The translations under genes and the position numbers were made by a program. Below are positions 1-6,438 of a stretch of DNA of 8,588 nt, in pieces. The notes below the pieces were generated by a model. That model saw only the letters and a list, made by a program, of their open reading frames with translations, made no database searches and was not told where the DNA came from. Position 1 is the stretch's first letter, and each line of letters begins with the position of its first letter. The stretch is from Dysgonomonas sp. Lineage in GTDB: Bacteria > Bacteroidota > Bacteroidia > Bacteroidales > Dysgonomonadaceae. The stretch spans positions 1 to 8,588 of the forward strand of contig DQAM01000434.1 of NCBI GenBank assembly GCA_003523545.1, written 5' to 3'.

Positions 1-83
1 AATTAGATTATTGGAATTCAAAAAACTCATCTATTGAAAAAGCTTATAGACGGTATAAAAATTATGTGATAAATAAAGTATAA
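1..83 (+). CDS. Glycosyltransferase, C-terminal fragment (5' end outside window)
   Basis: An open frame runs in from the left edge (codons in phase from base 3) and stops at TAA 81-83, giving 26 visible residues beginning LDYWNSK. They align without gaps to the last 26 residues of the complete glycosyltransferase at 136-1065 (LDYWNAK...), with about 14 identities and both ending at their stop codon. This is therefore most likely the C-terminus of a second, paralogous family 2 glycosyltransferase directly upstream, in the same direction and 52 bases from its neighbour, probably in one operon. The catalytic part lies outside the window, so the assignment rests only on similarity to the neighbour's tail. 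The frame itself is secure; the family is inferred. Confidence 0.72.
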   Translation, partial: LDYWNSKNSSIEKAYRRYKNYVINKV

Positions 84-135
84 ATTATTTCTACCATATA
101 CTTTAATCTAAATATATAGAAATACAAGCCTCGTA

Positions 136-1065
136 ATGGATATTCAGATAAGTATCATTATTGTCAATTACAACACGGAAGAAGTGCTAGAAAAGTGTTT
201 GGCTTCCATCAGGAACCAAGTCAACAATATCGGTTATGAAGTTATTGTGGTCGACAATAATTCCGAAAAAGGATCATTGGCTAATCTAGTGTCAGCTTTT
301 CCTGAAGTGAATTTCATGTTCTTAGAGAAGAATCTCGGTTTCGGGATGGGGAATAATGCAGGGGCAGCGATGGCACGGGGAAAATATCTGTATCTGCTGA
401 ATCCTGACACTGTACTTGTCAATAATGCTCCTTATATACTGCACCGCTATCTTGAAGATAAGAATAACTCACAGGTTGCCATTTGCAATGCCTCCATGTA
501 TACTCCTGATATGCAGCCTACATCTACCTATGGGAATAGCGATATATTACTGCTCGAATATAAAAAACTGCTGAATATGAAGACCCATCAGCGCGGTATA
601 AACCGTACGGACAAACCTGTGAGGGTGAAGGAACTTTCGGGGGCCAATTTTTTTATCCGCAAGAAAGTGTTCGACGAAGTTGGTGGTTTTGACAAAGATT
701 TTTTTATGTACTATGAAGAAATAGACCTTTGCGACAGGGTAAGGAGGAAGGGTTATTATATCGTGTCTGTTCCCGAAGCTAAAGTTGTGCATTCATATGG
801 AGCTTCAGCCGAAAACAAGAATGAAACCATGAGGCAATGGTCACGTGAAGAACATTGGTATAGTAAATTTGTATATTTTTTTAAGACGAAAGGTAAATAC
901 CAAACAGCTTTACTTTATCAGGCTAACATGTTAAAGCTTCATACCGCCGTATTTTTTTATAGTCTGCAAAAAAACAAGTCGAAATTGGATTACTGGAATG
1001 CAAAAAAACAAGTTATACAAAAAACATATTCTCGATATAAATCATATTTGAATTCTAAGAAATAA
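136..1065 (+). CDS. Family 2 glycosyltransferase (GT-A fold, rhamnosyltransferase-like)
   Basis: This 309-residue protein is a predicted inverting, nucleotide-sugar-dependent glycosyltransferase acting at the cytoplasmic face of the inner membrane on a surface glycan. The GT2 fold shows in the N-terminal strand SIIIVNYNT (residues 6-14), the VIVVDNNS nucleotide-binding segment (36-43), GFGMGNNAGA (68-77), and LLNPD at 87-91, which sits where the DXD metal site normally lies. The acceptor-side motifs are GGFD (183-186) and EEIDLCDR (194-201), the latter holding the likely catalytic acid/base region. This arrangement is common in WbbL-like rhamnosyltransferases, but the sugar cannot be read from sequence. 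The tail (about 235-309) is basic and aromatic and may lie on the membrane; no clear transmembrane helix is seen. The ATG at 136 places the GT core at the very N-terminus, as usual for the family. It lies 52 bases after a related gene fragment, which suggests a polysaccharide or O-antigen locus to the left. Confidence 0.9.
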   Translation: MDIQISIIIVNYNTEEVLEKCLASIRNQVNNIGYEVIVVDNNSEKGSLANLVSAFPEVNFMFLEKNLGFGMGNNAGAAMARGKYLYLLNPDTVLVNNAPYILHRYLEDKNNSQVAICNASMYTPDMQPTSTYGNSDILLLEYKKLLNMKTHQRGINRTDKPVRVKELSGANFFIRKKVFDEVGGFDKDFFMYYEEIDLCDRVRRKGYYIVSVPEAKVVHSYGASAENKNETMRQWSREEHWYSKFVYFFKTKGKYQTALLYQANMLKLHTAVFFYSLQKNKSKLDYWNAKKQVIQKTYSRYKSYLNSKK

Positions 1066-1078
1066 TATTCTAATTATC

Positions 1079-1086
1079 TACCTTTG
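1079..1086 (+). promoter_or_regulatory. Bacteroidota-type -7 box upstream of the EEP-phosphoesterase gene
   Basis: TACCTTTG matches the Bacteroidota -7 consensus TAnnTTTG and lies 38 bases before the ATG at 1125. This predicts a transcript start near 1092 and a short leader. No good -33 TTTG occurs at about 19 bases upstream; the nearest, at 1047-1050, is 28 bases away and inside the preceding gene. The box therefore suggests, but does not prove, that the exported hydrolase is transcribed separately from the glycosyltransferase. Confidence 0.5.
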
Positions 1087-1124
1087 TCGAAACTTTAATC
1101 AGATTTATAAAAACACATCATCTC

Positions 1125-2987
1125 ATGAAAAAGTTACTTTTACTATCATCAATTACTACTTTATTATTTTCGTCGTTTGACATAAAAGCTGACGAAGCCT
1201 TCCCCCGCGAAAAAAACACATACAGGATAATGAGCTACAATGTCCGGAATGGAATGGGGATAGATAATGTAACCGATTACCAGCGCATTATCGATGTTAT
1301 TCGAAAAGTAAATCCTGATATCATTGCTGTACAGGAATTGGACAGCGTTACCAACCGGAGCAAAGGAAATTACGTTCTAAATGAATTTGCCAAATACGTA
1401 GGGATGTACGCCACTTATGGTTCGGCCATTTCGTATGACGGAGGGAAATATGGGGTAGGGGTATTGTCGAAAGAAAAACCTTTGGCTGTTAAGAATATTC
1501 CATTACCGGGAAAAGAAGAAAAAAGAACTTTGCTGATAGTCGAATTTGAAAAATATGTAATGTGTTGTTCTCATTGGTCTTTGACAAAAGAGGATAGGGA
1601 AGCATCTATCGTAATAATCAATAATGCAGTAAAAGATTATACTAAACCTGTTTTTCTTGCAGGGGATTTAAATTCCGAACCCGAGTCGGATGCCATAGAA
1701 CATTTATCCGAAAACTGGAAGATGCTCAGTAATCCGAAACAATTTACTTTTCCTGCTGATAAACCTCGTGAAACTATAGATTATATTTTCGGATATCTGC
1801 CTAAAGGACAAGTGTATTCGGTGTTTAAACGTGAAGTTGTGGATGAACCCTTGGCTTCCGACCATCGCCCTTTGTTTGTGGATGTGAGAATTAAAAAACA
1901 GGCGGATGAAGTTATGCGTACAATACCTTATTTGCAAAATCCTTCGGAAACGGGAATGACCGTCATGTGGATTACGAATGTCCCCTGCAGAAGCTGGGTG
2001 GAATACGGTACAGACCCTTCAGATATGAAAAGGGTGCGTACATTTATCGAGGGGGAAATGGTTGCCAATAATACAATTAATAAAATCCGCTTGGAAGATT
2101 TACAACCCGGAACAAAATACTATTACCGTGCAGTTTCGCAGGAGATTACACAGTACCGTTCGTATTACAAAGAATTCGGAGATACAGTTTATTCGGATAT
2201 CTCTTCTTTCGAAACATGGAACCCTGCTAAAAAGGATTTTACGGTATTGGTATTCAATGATATTCACAAAAATTTCAAGATGCTCGATACATTGGCCATG
2301 CAGGTAAAAAACATAGATTACGATTTAGTTATTTTCAACGGCGATTGCCTTGATGATGTGGAAAGAGAAAGCGATATCGTAGAATCGGTCAACTATTATG
2401 CAAAACATCTGAAAGGGAGTCAAGTTCCATCCATTTACATGAGGGGAAACCACGAGACCAGAGGTGAATATTCCGTTCTTTTGTGGAATTATCTTGACCA
2501 AAAAGGCGGACACTCATTCGGTTCCTTCACTTTAGGGGATGCACGTTTTGTTTTCCTCGATAATGGGGAAGATAAACCCGATACTCATTGGGTCTATTAC
2601 GGAATGAACGATTTCGAACAGCACCGTATCAATCAGAAACTTTTCCTTGAAAAAGAAATAGCTTCAAAAGAATTTAAGTCGGCTAACAATCGTATATTAA
2701 TTCACCATATTCCGATATTCGGAGGAAATCAGGATAGATATAATCCTTGCAAACCTTTGTGGGAATCTGTTTTAGCCAAAGGTAAATTTGATATCAGTCT
2801 GAATGCCCATACCCACCGTTATGAGTATATCCCTGTAGGAGAGGACAAAAATACTTACCCAGTAGTAATAGGAGGGGGGAACCGGACAAAATCGGCTACA
2901 TTGTCTATTTTAAGAAAACGGGGAAATAATCTGAATCTTCAAGTTATCGATGCTTATGGCAATGAGAAATTAAAATTAGATTTCTAA
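1125..2987 (+). CDS. Exported two-domain hydrolase: EEP-family domain fused to calcineurin-like metallophosphoesterase
   Basis: This 620-residue protein carries two metal-dependent phosphoesterase folds. Residues 1-22 form a signal peptide (MKK, hydrophobic run, likely cut after A22); with no lipobox cysteine it is probably periplasmic or secreted. Residues about 32-256 are an endonuclease/exonuclease/phosphatase domain with an apparently full catalytic set: N39, QE-D at 70-73, H150, GDLN at 180-183, D219 and SDH at 245-247. Residues about 265-366 resemble the fibronectin-like N-terminal domain of purple acid phosphatases (LQPGTKYYYRA at 326-336). Residues about 370-600 are a calcineurin-like phosphoesterase: D379/H381, GDCLDD (406-411), GNHE (441-444), HH at 527-528 and AHTH at 561-564. 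The last motif is normally GHxH, but the metal-binding histidines remain. Both domains look active. Substrate is unknown: phosphate scavenging from phosphodiesters, phosphoinositides or nucleotides are all possible. It faces a convergent gene across a hairpin terminator. Confidence 0.88.
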   Translation: MKKLLLLSSITTLLFSSFDIKADEAFPREKNTYRIMSYNVRNGMGIDNVTDYQRIIDVIRKVNPDIIAVQELDSVTNRSKGNYVLNEFAKYVGMYATYGSAISYDGGKYGVGVLSKEKPLAVKNIPLPGKEEKRTLLIVEFEKYVMCCSHWSLTKEDREASIVIINNAVKDYTKPVFLAGDLNSEPESDAIEHLSENWKMLSNPKQFTFPADKPRETIDYIFGYLPKGQVYSVFKREVVDEPLASDHRPLFVDVRIKKQADEVMRTIPYLQNPSETGMTVMWITNVPCRSWVEYGTDPSDMKRVRTFIEGEMVANNTINKIRLEDLQPGTKYYYRAVSQEITQYRSYYKEFGDTVYSDISSFETWNPAKKDFTVLVFNDIHKNFKMLDTLAMQVKNIDYDLVIFNGDCLDDVERESDIVESVNYYAKHLKGSQVPSIYMRGNHETRGEYSVLLWNYLDQKGGHSFGSFTLGDARFVFLDNGEDKPDTHWVYYGMNDFEQHRINQKLFLEKEIASKEFKSANNRILIHHIPIFGGNQDRYNPCKPLWESVLAKGKFDISLNAHTHRYEYIPVGEDKNTYPVVIGGGNRTKSATLSILRKRGNNLNLQVIDAYGNEKLKLDF

Positions 2988-3008
2988 TATCCGATTTATA
3001 TCGTAAAA

Positions 3009-3038
3009 GTAAGGCCGAATCAAAATGTTCGGCCTTAT
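3009..3038. terminator. Bidirectional intrinsic terminator hairpin between convergent genes
   Basis: AAGGCCGAA (3011-3019) is perfectly complementary to TTCGGCCTT (3028-3036). The stem extends by a T-A pair (3010/3037) and a G-T wobble (3009/3038), with an 8-base loop. AT-rich sequence follows on the plus strand (TTATATATTTG), and the minus strand reads out into a T-containing stretch. It lies 22 bases after the stop at 2987 and 26 bases beyond the minus-strand stop at 3064, so it probably ends transcription from both sides. Confidence 0.82.
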
Positions 3039-3063
3039 ATATTTGAGTGAAATATAAATCCGC

Positions 3064-4047
3064 TTATCTTCTCTTTGTTCCGGAAGTGCCTCTCTTGGGT
3101 TTATTGGCTGTAACTTTTTGTTTCCCAACTCTCAATCCGCTAGCCTGCTTACCTTTGGTTTTAGGCTTGGATTTTCCAGTTGATGCTTCAAAATCTCTTT
3201 CCTGAATCTGTTTCGGTTTACCGGACTCTTTCTTGTTTTTTGTAACACTGGTTGCCTTTCGGTAATCCTTTTTTAAATCAGATTTTTCAAGAGCCTTATT
3301 GAAACTTTTATTGCTGTTCTGCACTTTTTTCGATTGTACTGTACTTTCCGAATCTTCAAGCATATCGAATAATCCTTCCAGTTCCGATTCGGTAAGGTTT
3401 CTCCAGTTCCCTTGTCCGAGAGTGCCCAGTTTAATATTCATTATCTGAATACGTTCCAATTTAAGCACTTCATAATCAAAATACTCGCACATGCGTCTGA
3501 TTTGCCTGTTCAGACCTTGTATCAAAGATATCTGAAACATATAGGGATTTATTTCAACAATCTCGCACCTGCGGGTAACCCTGTCCAAAATAGGAACACC
3601 TTGCGCCATACGAGTCAGAAAATCTTTTGTAATAGGCTTATTCACCTTAACCAAATAATCTTTTTTGTGATTGTTTCCTGCTCTTAATATCTTATTTACG
3701 ATATCTCCATCGTTAGTCAATAGTATTAATCCTTGCGAATCTTTATCCAGACGCCCTATTGGAAATATGCGTTGTTCGTGCCTGATAAAATTGATGATAT
3801 TATCTTTCTCTTGCGGGTCGGTAGTGCTTACAATTCCCACAGGTTTATTGAAAGCTATGTACACAGGTTCTATATCGTTAACGATAAGCTCTCCGTTCAC
3901 TTTTACTTTTTGTCCCGGAAGAACACGCATTCCTATTGATGCCCTTTTCCCATTCACCGTAACTTTTCCTTCTTCGATATAGCGGTCAGCTTCCCGGCGG
4001 GAGCAAAATCCCGAACCACTGATATATTTATTTAACCTATATTCCAT
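3064..4047 (-). CDS. rluF: 23S rRNA pseudouridine synthase, RluF type
   Basis: This 327-residue protein isomerises a uridine of 23S rRNA to pseudouridine near the peptidyl-transferase centre (position 2604 in E. coli RluF numbering). An S4 RNA-binding domain occupies residues about 1-58 ([23 protein letters not shown]). The RsuA/RluB/E/F-type catalytic domain (about 62-228) has [13 protein letters not shown], the active-site motif [10 protein letters not shown] with catalytic D101, and [10 protein letters not shown] (177-186). The signatures [18 protein letters not shown] and RQIRRMCE closely match E. coli RluF as I recall it, rather than RluB or RluE, hence the symbol. Residues about 230-327 form a low-complexity, lysine/arginine-rich tail ending TKRR, presumably disordered and RNA-binding; E. 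coli RluF also has a basic tail. The start is supported by the S4 domain beginning at residue 4. It is divergent from mutA and convergent with the exported hydrolase, so apparently monocistronic. Confidence 0.92.
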   Translation of the reverse strand: MEYRLNKYISGSGFCSRREADRYIEEGKVTVNGKRASIGMRVLPGQKVKVNGELIVNDIEPVYIAFNKPVGIVSTTDPQEKDNIINFIRHEQRIFPIGRLDKDSQGLILLTNDGDIVNKILRAGNNHKKDYLVKVNKPITKDFLTRMAQGVPILDRVTRRCEIVEINPYMFQISLIQGLNRQIRRMCEYFDYEVLKLERIQIMNIKLGTLGQGNWRNLTESELEGLFDMLEDSESTVQSKKVQNSNKSFNKALEKSDLKKDYRKATSVTKNKKESGKPKQIQERDFEASTGKSKPKTKGKQASGLRVGKQKVTANKPKRGTSGTKRR

Positions 4048-4067
4048 TTACTCTTTTTTTTATGTCA

Positions 4068-4075
4068 CAAAGATA
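4068..4075 (-). promoter_or_regulatory. Bacteroidota-type -7 box for the rluF gene
   Basis: Read on the minus strand this is TATCTTTG, matching TAnnTTTG, 20 bases before the ATG at 4047. It predicts a transcript start near 4061 and a leader of only about 14 bases. No convincing -33 TTTG is found at the usual distance, so the call rests on the -7 box and its position. Confidence 0.5.
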
Positions 4076-4206
4076 ATACTTTGTTACTTTACTAATGCAT
4101 CAATTATAACAGAAGACTTTTTCGTAATTATGAAATAATCTCACGTTCTTCGATTATGCAAAGTATTTATTTTAACCCGAAAAGACTTAAATTATAAAGA
4201 AAAAGC

Positions 4207-4237
4207 TTTATTAACCAAACAAAATATTTTACCTTTG
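4207..4237 (+). promoter_or_regulatory. Promoter of the mutA-mutB operon (-33 TTTA, -7 TACCTTTG)
   Basis: TACCTTTG at 4230-4237 matches the Bacteroidota -7 consensus TAnnTTTG. TTTA at 4207-4210, 19 bases upstream, is a one-mismatch version of the -33 TTTG at the expected spacing. Transcription would begin near 4243, leaving a leader of about 100 bases before the mutA ATG. This is the best-formed promoter in the window. Confidence 0.65.
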
Positions 4238-4343
4238 TGTCGCTCTTTTCAGATGATTTTTTGAGAAGGCAATCAACCGTGATTTTCACTATGAATCAAC
4301 TGAATACAATATACATATATACTAAAACATTATTAAAAAAACC
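4238..4343 (+). other. mutA 5' leader, with an overlapping small upstream frame
   Basis: The AT-rich leader of about 100 bases shows no recognisable cobalamin riboswitch (too short, no B12-box-like conserved core seen). It holds a weak 5-bp hairpin (AATCA 4271-4275 with TGATT 4280-4284, loop ACCG). It also holds a 21-codon frame starting ATG 4291 and stopping at TAA 4354-4356, 13 bases inside mutA in another phase. In such AT-rich sequence a frame this short can easily be chance. The rest of the 4048-4343 spacer holds only the two promoter boxes listed separately. Confidence 0.3.
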
Positions 4344-6239
4344 ATGGCAAATCTAAAAGAAAAGCTTTTTACAGATTTTCCTCCCATATCAACGGAAGAA
4401 TGGATGGCGAAAATAACCGCCGATCTGAAAGGTGCTGATTTTGAGAAGAAACTTGTTTGGAAAACAAACGAAGGATTCAATGTTAATCCTTTCTACAGAA
4501 GTGAAAATCTGGAAGGTCTTAAGACAGTGGATTCACTGCCCGGAGAATTTCCTTATGTAAGGGGAACAAAAAAAGACAACGACTGGTATGTACGTCAGGA
4601 CATCGATGTTGTTGATTTCAAAGCAGCCAATGCGAAAGCTTTGGATATTCTGAACAAAGGTATCACATCATTAGGTTTCCATATTAGTGGAAAAGATGTA
4701 AATGCCGAAAACATCAAAACGCTTTTAAACGGAATTAGTCCCGAAGCAGTGGAGTTGAACTTTTCAACTTGCCAGAAACATTCTCTCGAATTGGTGAAAA
4801 TCCTTGTGGATTATATCAAGTCTCAAAATGTAGATGTTCTCCAATGCTTTGGTTCGGTTAATTACGACCCATTCAAAACTATCCTTAAAAAAGGCGTAGA
4901 CAATGCGGAATGGGTGGAAAGAGCTGCTGAAATAGCTTTGGCTGCTGCTCCGCTTCCACGTTTCAGAGTATTGAATGTAAACGCAACCCGTTTGAATAAT
5001 GCAGGTTCTTACATTTATCAGGAACTGGGTTATGCGTTGGCAAATGGTAACGAAATACTAAGCAAATTGGTTGAAAAAGGATTGGATGCTACATTGGCAG
5101 CGAAGAAAATCAAATTCAACTTTGGTATCGGTTCGAACTATTTCATGGAAATAGCTAAGTTCCGTGCTGCACGCTGGTTATGGGCAGAGATTGTTGCTGC
5201 TTATCATCCCAAATGTCCTAACGAATGTCCTCATAAAACTCCGGAAGGAGAATGCAGATGTGCAGCTAAGATTTATGCTCATGCTGAAACTTCTACTTAC
5301 AATATGACTATCTTCGATGCTCATGTGAATTTGCTTCGCAGCCAGACAGAGGCTATGTCGGCAACTATCGCAGGTATCAATTCTTTAACGGTTCTTCCTT
5401 TCGACGAAGCTTACAAAGATTCGGATGATTTCTCTGAAAGAATTGCACGCAACCAACAGTTGTTGTTGAAAGAAGAATGCCATTTCGATAAAATAACGGA
5501 TGCTTCGGCAGGTTCGTATTATATAGAAAATCTTACCTCTTCTATAGCTGAACAAGCTTGGAAACTATTCCTTGAAACGGACGAAAAAGGTTTCTATGAG
5601 GCATTGAAAGCCGGAACAGTTCAATCGGCTATCGCGGCTTCTGCTGCCAACCGTTCGAAAGCGGTTGCTACACGCCGCGAAATCCTGTTGGGAACCAACC
5701 AATATCCGAACTTCACAGAAACAGCTGCTCACAAGATTGTGGAGGGTAGTTGCAGTTGCGGATGTGGCGAAGGTCATTCAGAAGGAACACTTCAGGCATT
5801 GCCTACAACACGTTTGGCAGCTGATTTCGAAAAACTACGTTTAGCCACTGAAAAGGCAGATAAAACTCCCGTTGTATTTATGCTCACTATCGGAAATCTG
5901 GCTATGCGTCTGGCTCGTTCTCAGTTCTCTGCTAACTTCTTTGGTTGTGCAGGATATAAAATTATCGACAACCTAGGTTTCCAGACAGTAGAAGAAGGTG
6001 TGAAAGCTGCATTCGATAAGAAAGCGGATATCATCGTACTTTGTTCAAGCGACGACGAATACGCTGCTTACGCGCCGGAAGCTCACAAATTGATACAAGG
6101 AAAAGCTCATTTCGTAGTTGCGGGTGCTCCTGCTTCGATGGATGAATTGAAAGCTCAGGGAATCGAACATTTCATTAATGTTCGCAGCAATGTACTCGAA
6201 ACATTAAGAACATTCAATGCTAAACTTGGAATTCAATAA
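4344..6239 (+). CDS. mutA: Methylmalonyl-CoA mutase, small (beta, non-catalytic) subunit
   Basis: This 631-residue protein is the structural partner of MutB in the adenosylcobalamin-dependent mutase that interconverts succinyl-CoA and methylmalonyl-CoA. A mutase TIM-barrel-like domain occupies about 20-450; FGIGSNYFMEIAKFRAARWLW (about 260-280) parallels the same stretch of MutB. A B12-binding-like flavodoxin fold occupies about 505-631. The subunit looks catalytically inactive: where MutB has DGHDRG, MutA has IGNLAM (516-521), so the cobalt-ligating histidine is absent, as known for the family. Two oddities are cysteine-rich segments: C291, C295, C304 and C306 in a barrel insertion that MutB lacks, and C470, C472, C474 with H478 in the linker before the B12-like fold. 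Length is close to that of other MutA subunits. The ATG at 4344 (ACC-ATG-GC) precedes the expected N-terminal FPPIS...EEW segment. mutB follows after 199 bases on the same strand. Confidence 0.95.
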   Translation: MANLKEKLFTDFPPISTEEWMAKITADLKGADFEKKLVWKTNEGFNVNPFYRSENLEGLKTVDSLPGEFPYVRGTKKDNDWYVRQDIDVVDFKAANAKALDILNKGITSLGFHISGKDVNAENIKTLLNGISPEAVELNFSTCQKHSLELVKILVDYIKSQNVDVLQCFGSVNYDPFKTILKKGVDNAEWVERAAEIALAAAPLPRFRVLNVNATRLNNAGSYIYQELGYALANGNEILSKLVEKGLDATLAAKKIKFNFGIGSNYFMEIAKFRAARWLWAEIVAAYHPKCPNECPHKTPEGECRCAAKIYAHAETSTYNMTIFDAHVNLLRSQTEAMSATIAGINSLTVLPFDEAYKDSDDFSERIARNQQLLLKEECHFDKITDASAGSYYIENLTSSIAEQAWKLFLETDEKGFYEALKAGTVQSAIAASAANRSKAVATRREILLGTNQYPNFTETAAHKIVEGSCSCGCGEGHSEGTLQALPTTRLAADFEKLRLATEKADKTPVVFMLTIGNLAMRLARSQFSANFFGCAGYKIIDNLGFQTVEEGVKAAFDKKADIIVLCSSDDEYAAYAPEAHKLIQGKAHFVVAGAPASMDELKAQGIEHFINVRSNVLETLRTFNAKLGIQ

Positions 6240-6243
6240 TATC

Positions 6244-6421
6244 TTTAAACGCTAAGAGGCAAAGACACAATTTTAAGATATGGAATTTAATAAATCAATA
6301 ATATCATATCCGTTTCAGAAAACAATTATTGTCTTTCTGAGAGTAACGAAGAATCTCTTTAATGAAGGATGCTTCACTTTATTCAGCATGACAAAAGGAG
6401 CTCACCGTCTTTGCGTTTAAA
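6244..6421. repeat. MITE-like inverted-repeat element filling the mutA-mutB spacer
   Basis: The spacer begins and ends with a perfect 9-base inverted repeat: TTTAAACGC at 6244-6252 and GCGTTTAAA at 6413-6421. Just inside lies a second inverted pair, GCAAAGAC (6259-6266) and GTCTTTGC (6407-6414). On the left the two blocks are separated by TAAGAG, whereas on the right they overlap at GC, so the ends share one AACGC/GCAAAGAC theme. The span of about 178 bases has no coding frame of note and contains a nested palindrome (6329-6394). From general knowledge, AACGCAAAGACGC-like motifs recur in intergenic DNA of Bacteroidota. Whether this one is mobile is inference: no target-site duplication is evident. 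Confidence 0.55.
6329..6394. repeat. Imperfect 66-base palindrome nested in the mutA-mutB spacer
   Basis: TTGTCTTTCTGA (6329-6340) pairs with TCAGCATGACAA (6383-6394) at 10 of 12 positions. Further in, CGAAGAATC (6347-6355) pairs partly with GATGCTTCA (6369-6377). The mRNA could fold into an interrupted hairpin between the two cistrons. The pattern (TGTC-TTCTGA...GAAGAATCTC...TTCAGCATGACA) resembles a class of dispersed palindromes that I recall from many bacterial genomes, but copy number cannot be judged from one window. Confidence 0.55.
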
Positions 6422-6438
6422 AAAATAAATATAAAACA

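Noticed and set aside
84..135. A possible promoter between the two glycosyltransferase genes (TACTTTAA-like)
   Set aside because: It matches TAnnTTTG only partly and has no -33 partner; the short spacing fits co-transcription with the upstream paralogue better.
2062..2307. An 81-codon plus-strand frame inside the exported hydrolase gene
   Set aside because: It overlaps the well-supported hydrolase frame in another phase and shows no domain or independent start signal.
3671..3982. Open frames of 68-103 codons on the plus strand inside the rluF gene
   Set aside because: They are antisense to the conserved S4 and catalytic domains, and no family resemblance is seen.
4238..4343. A cobalamin riboswitch upstream of the B12-dependent mutase genes
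   Set aside because: The leader is only about 100 bases and AT-rich, and lacks a recognisable B12 box or multi-stem core. Mutase genes are also not the usual riboswitch targets.
6406..6413. A mutB-specific promoter inside the repeat (GTCTTTG resembling the -7 box)
   Set aside because: The 8-mer CGTCTTTG lacks the TA of TAnnTTTG and has no -33 element; the match is explained by the repeat sequence.
6244..6421. A CRISPR array in the repeat-rich mutA-mutB spacer
   Set aside because: The repeats are inverted, occur only as pairs and have no regular spacers; there are no cas genes in the window.
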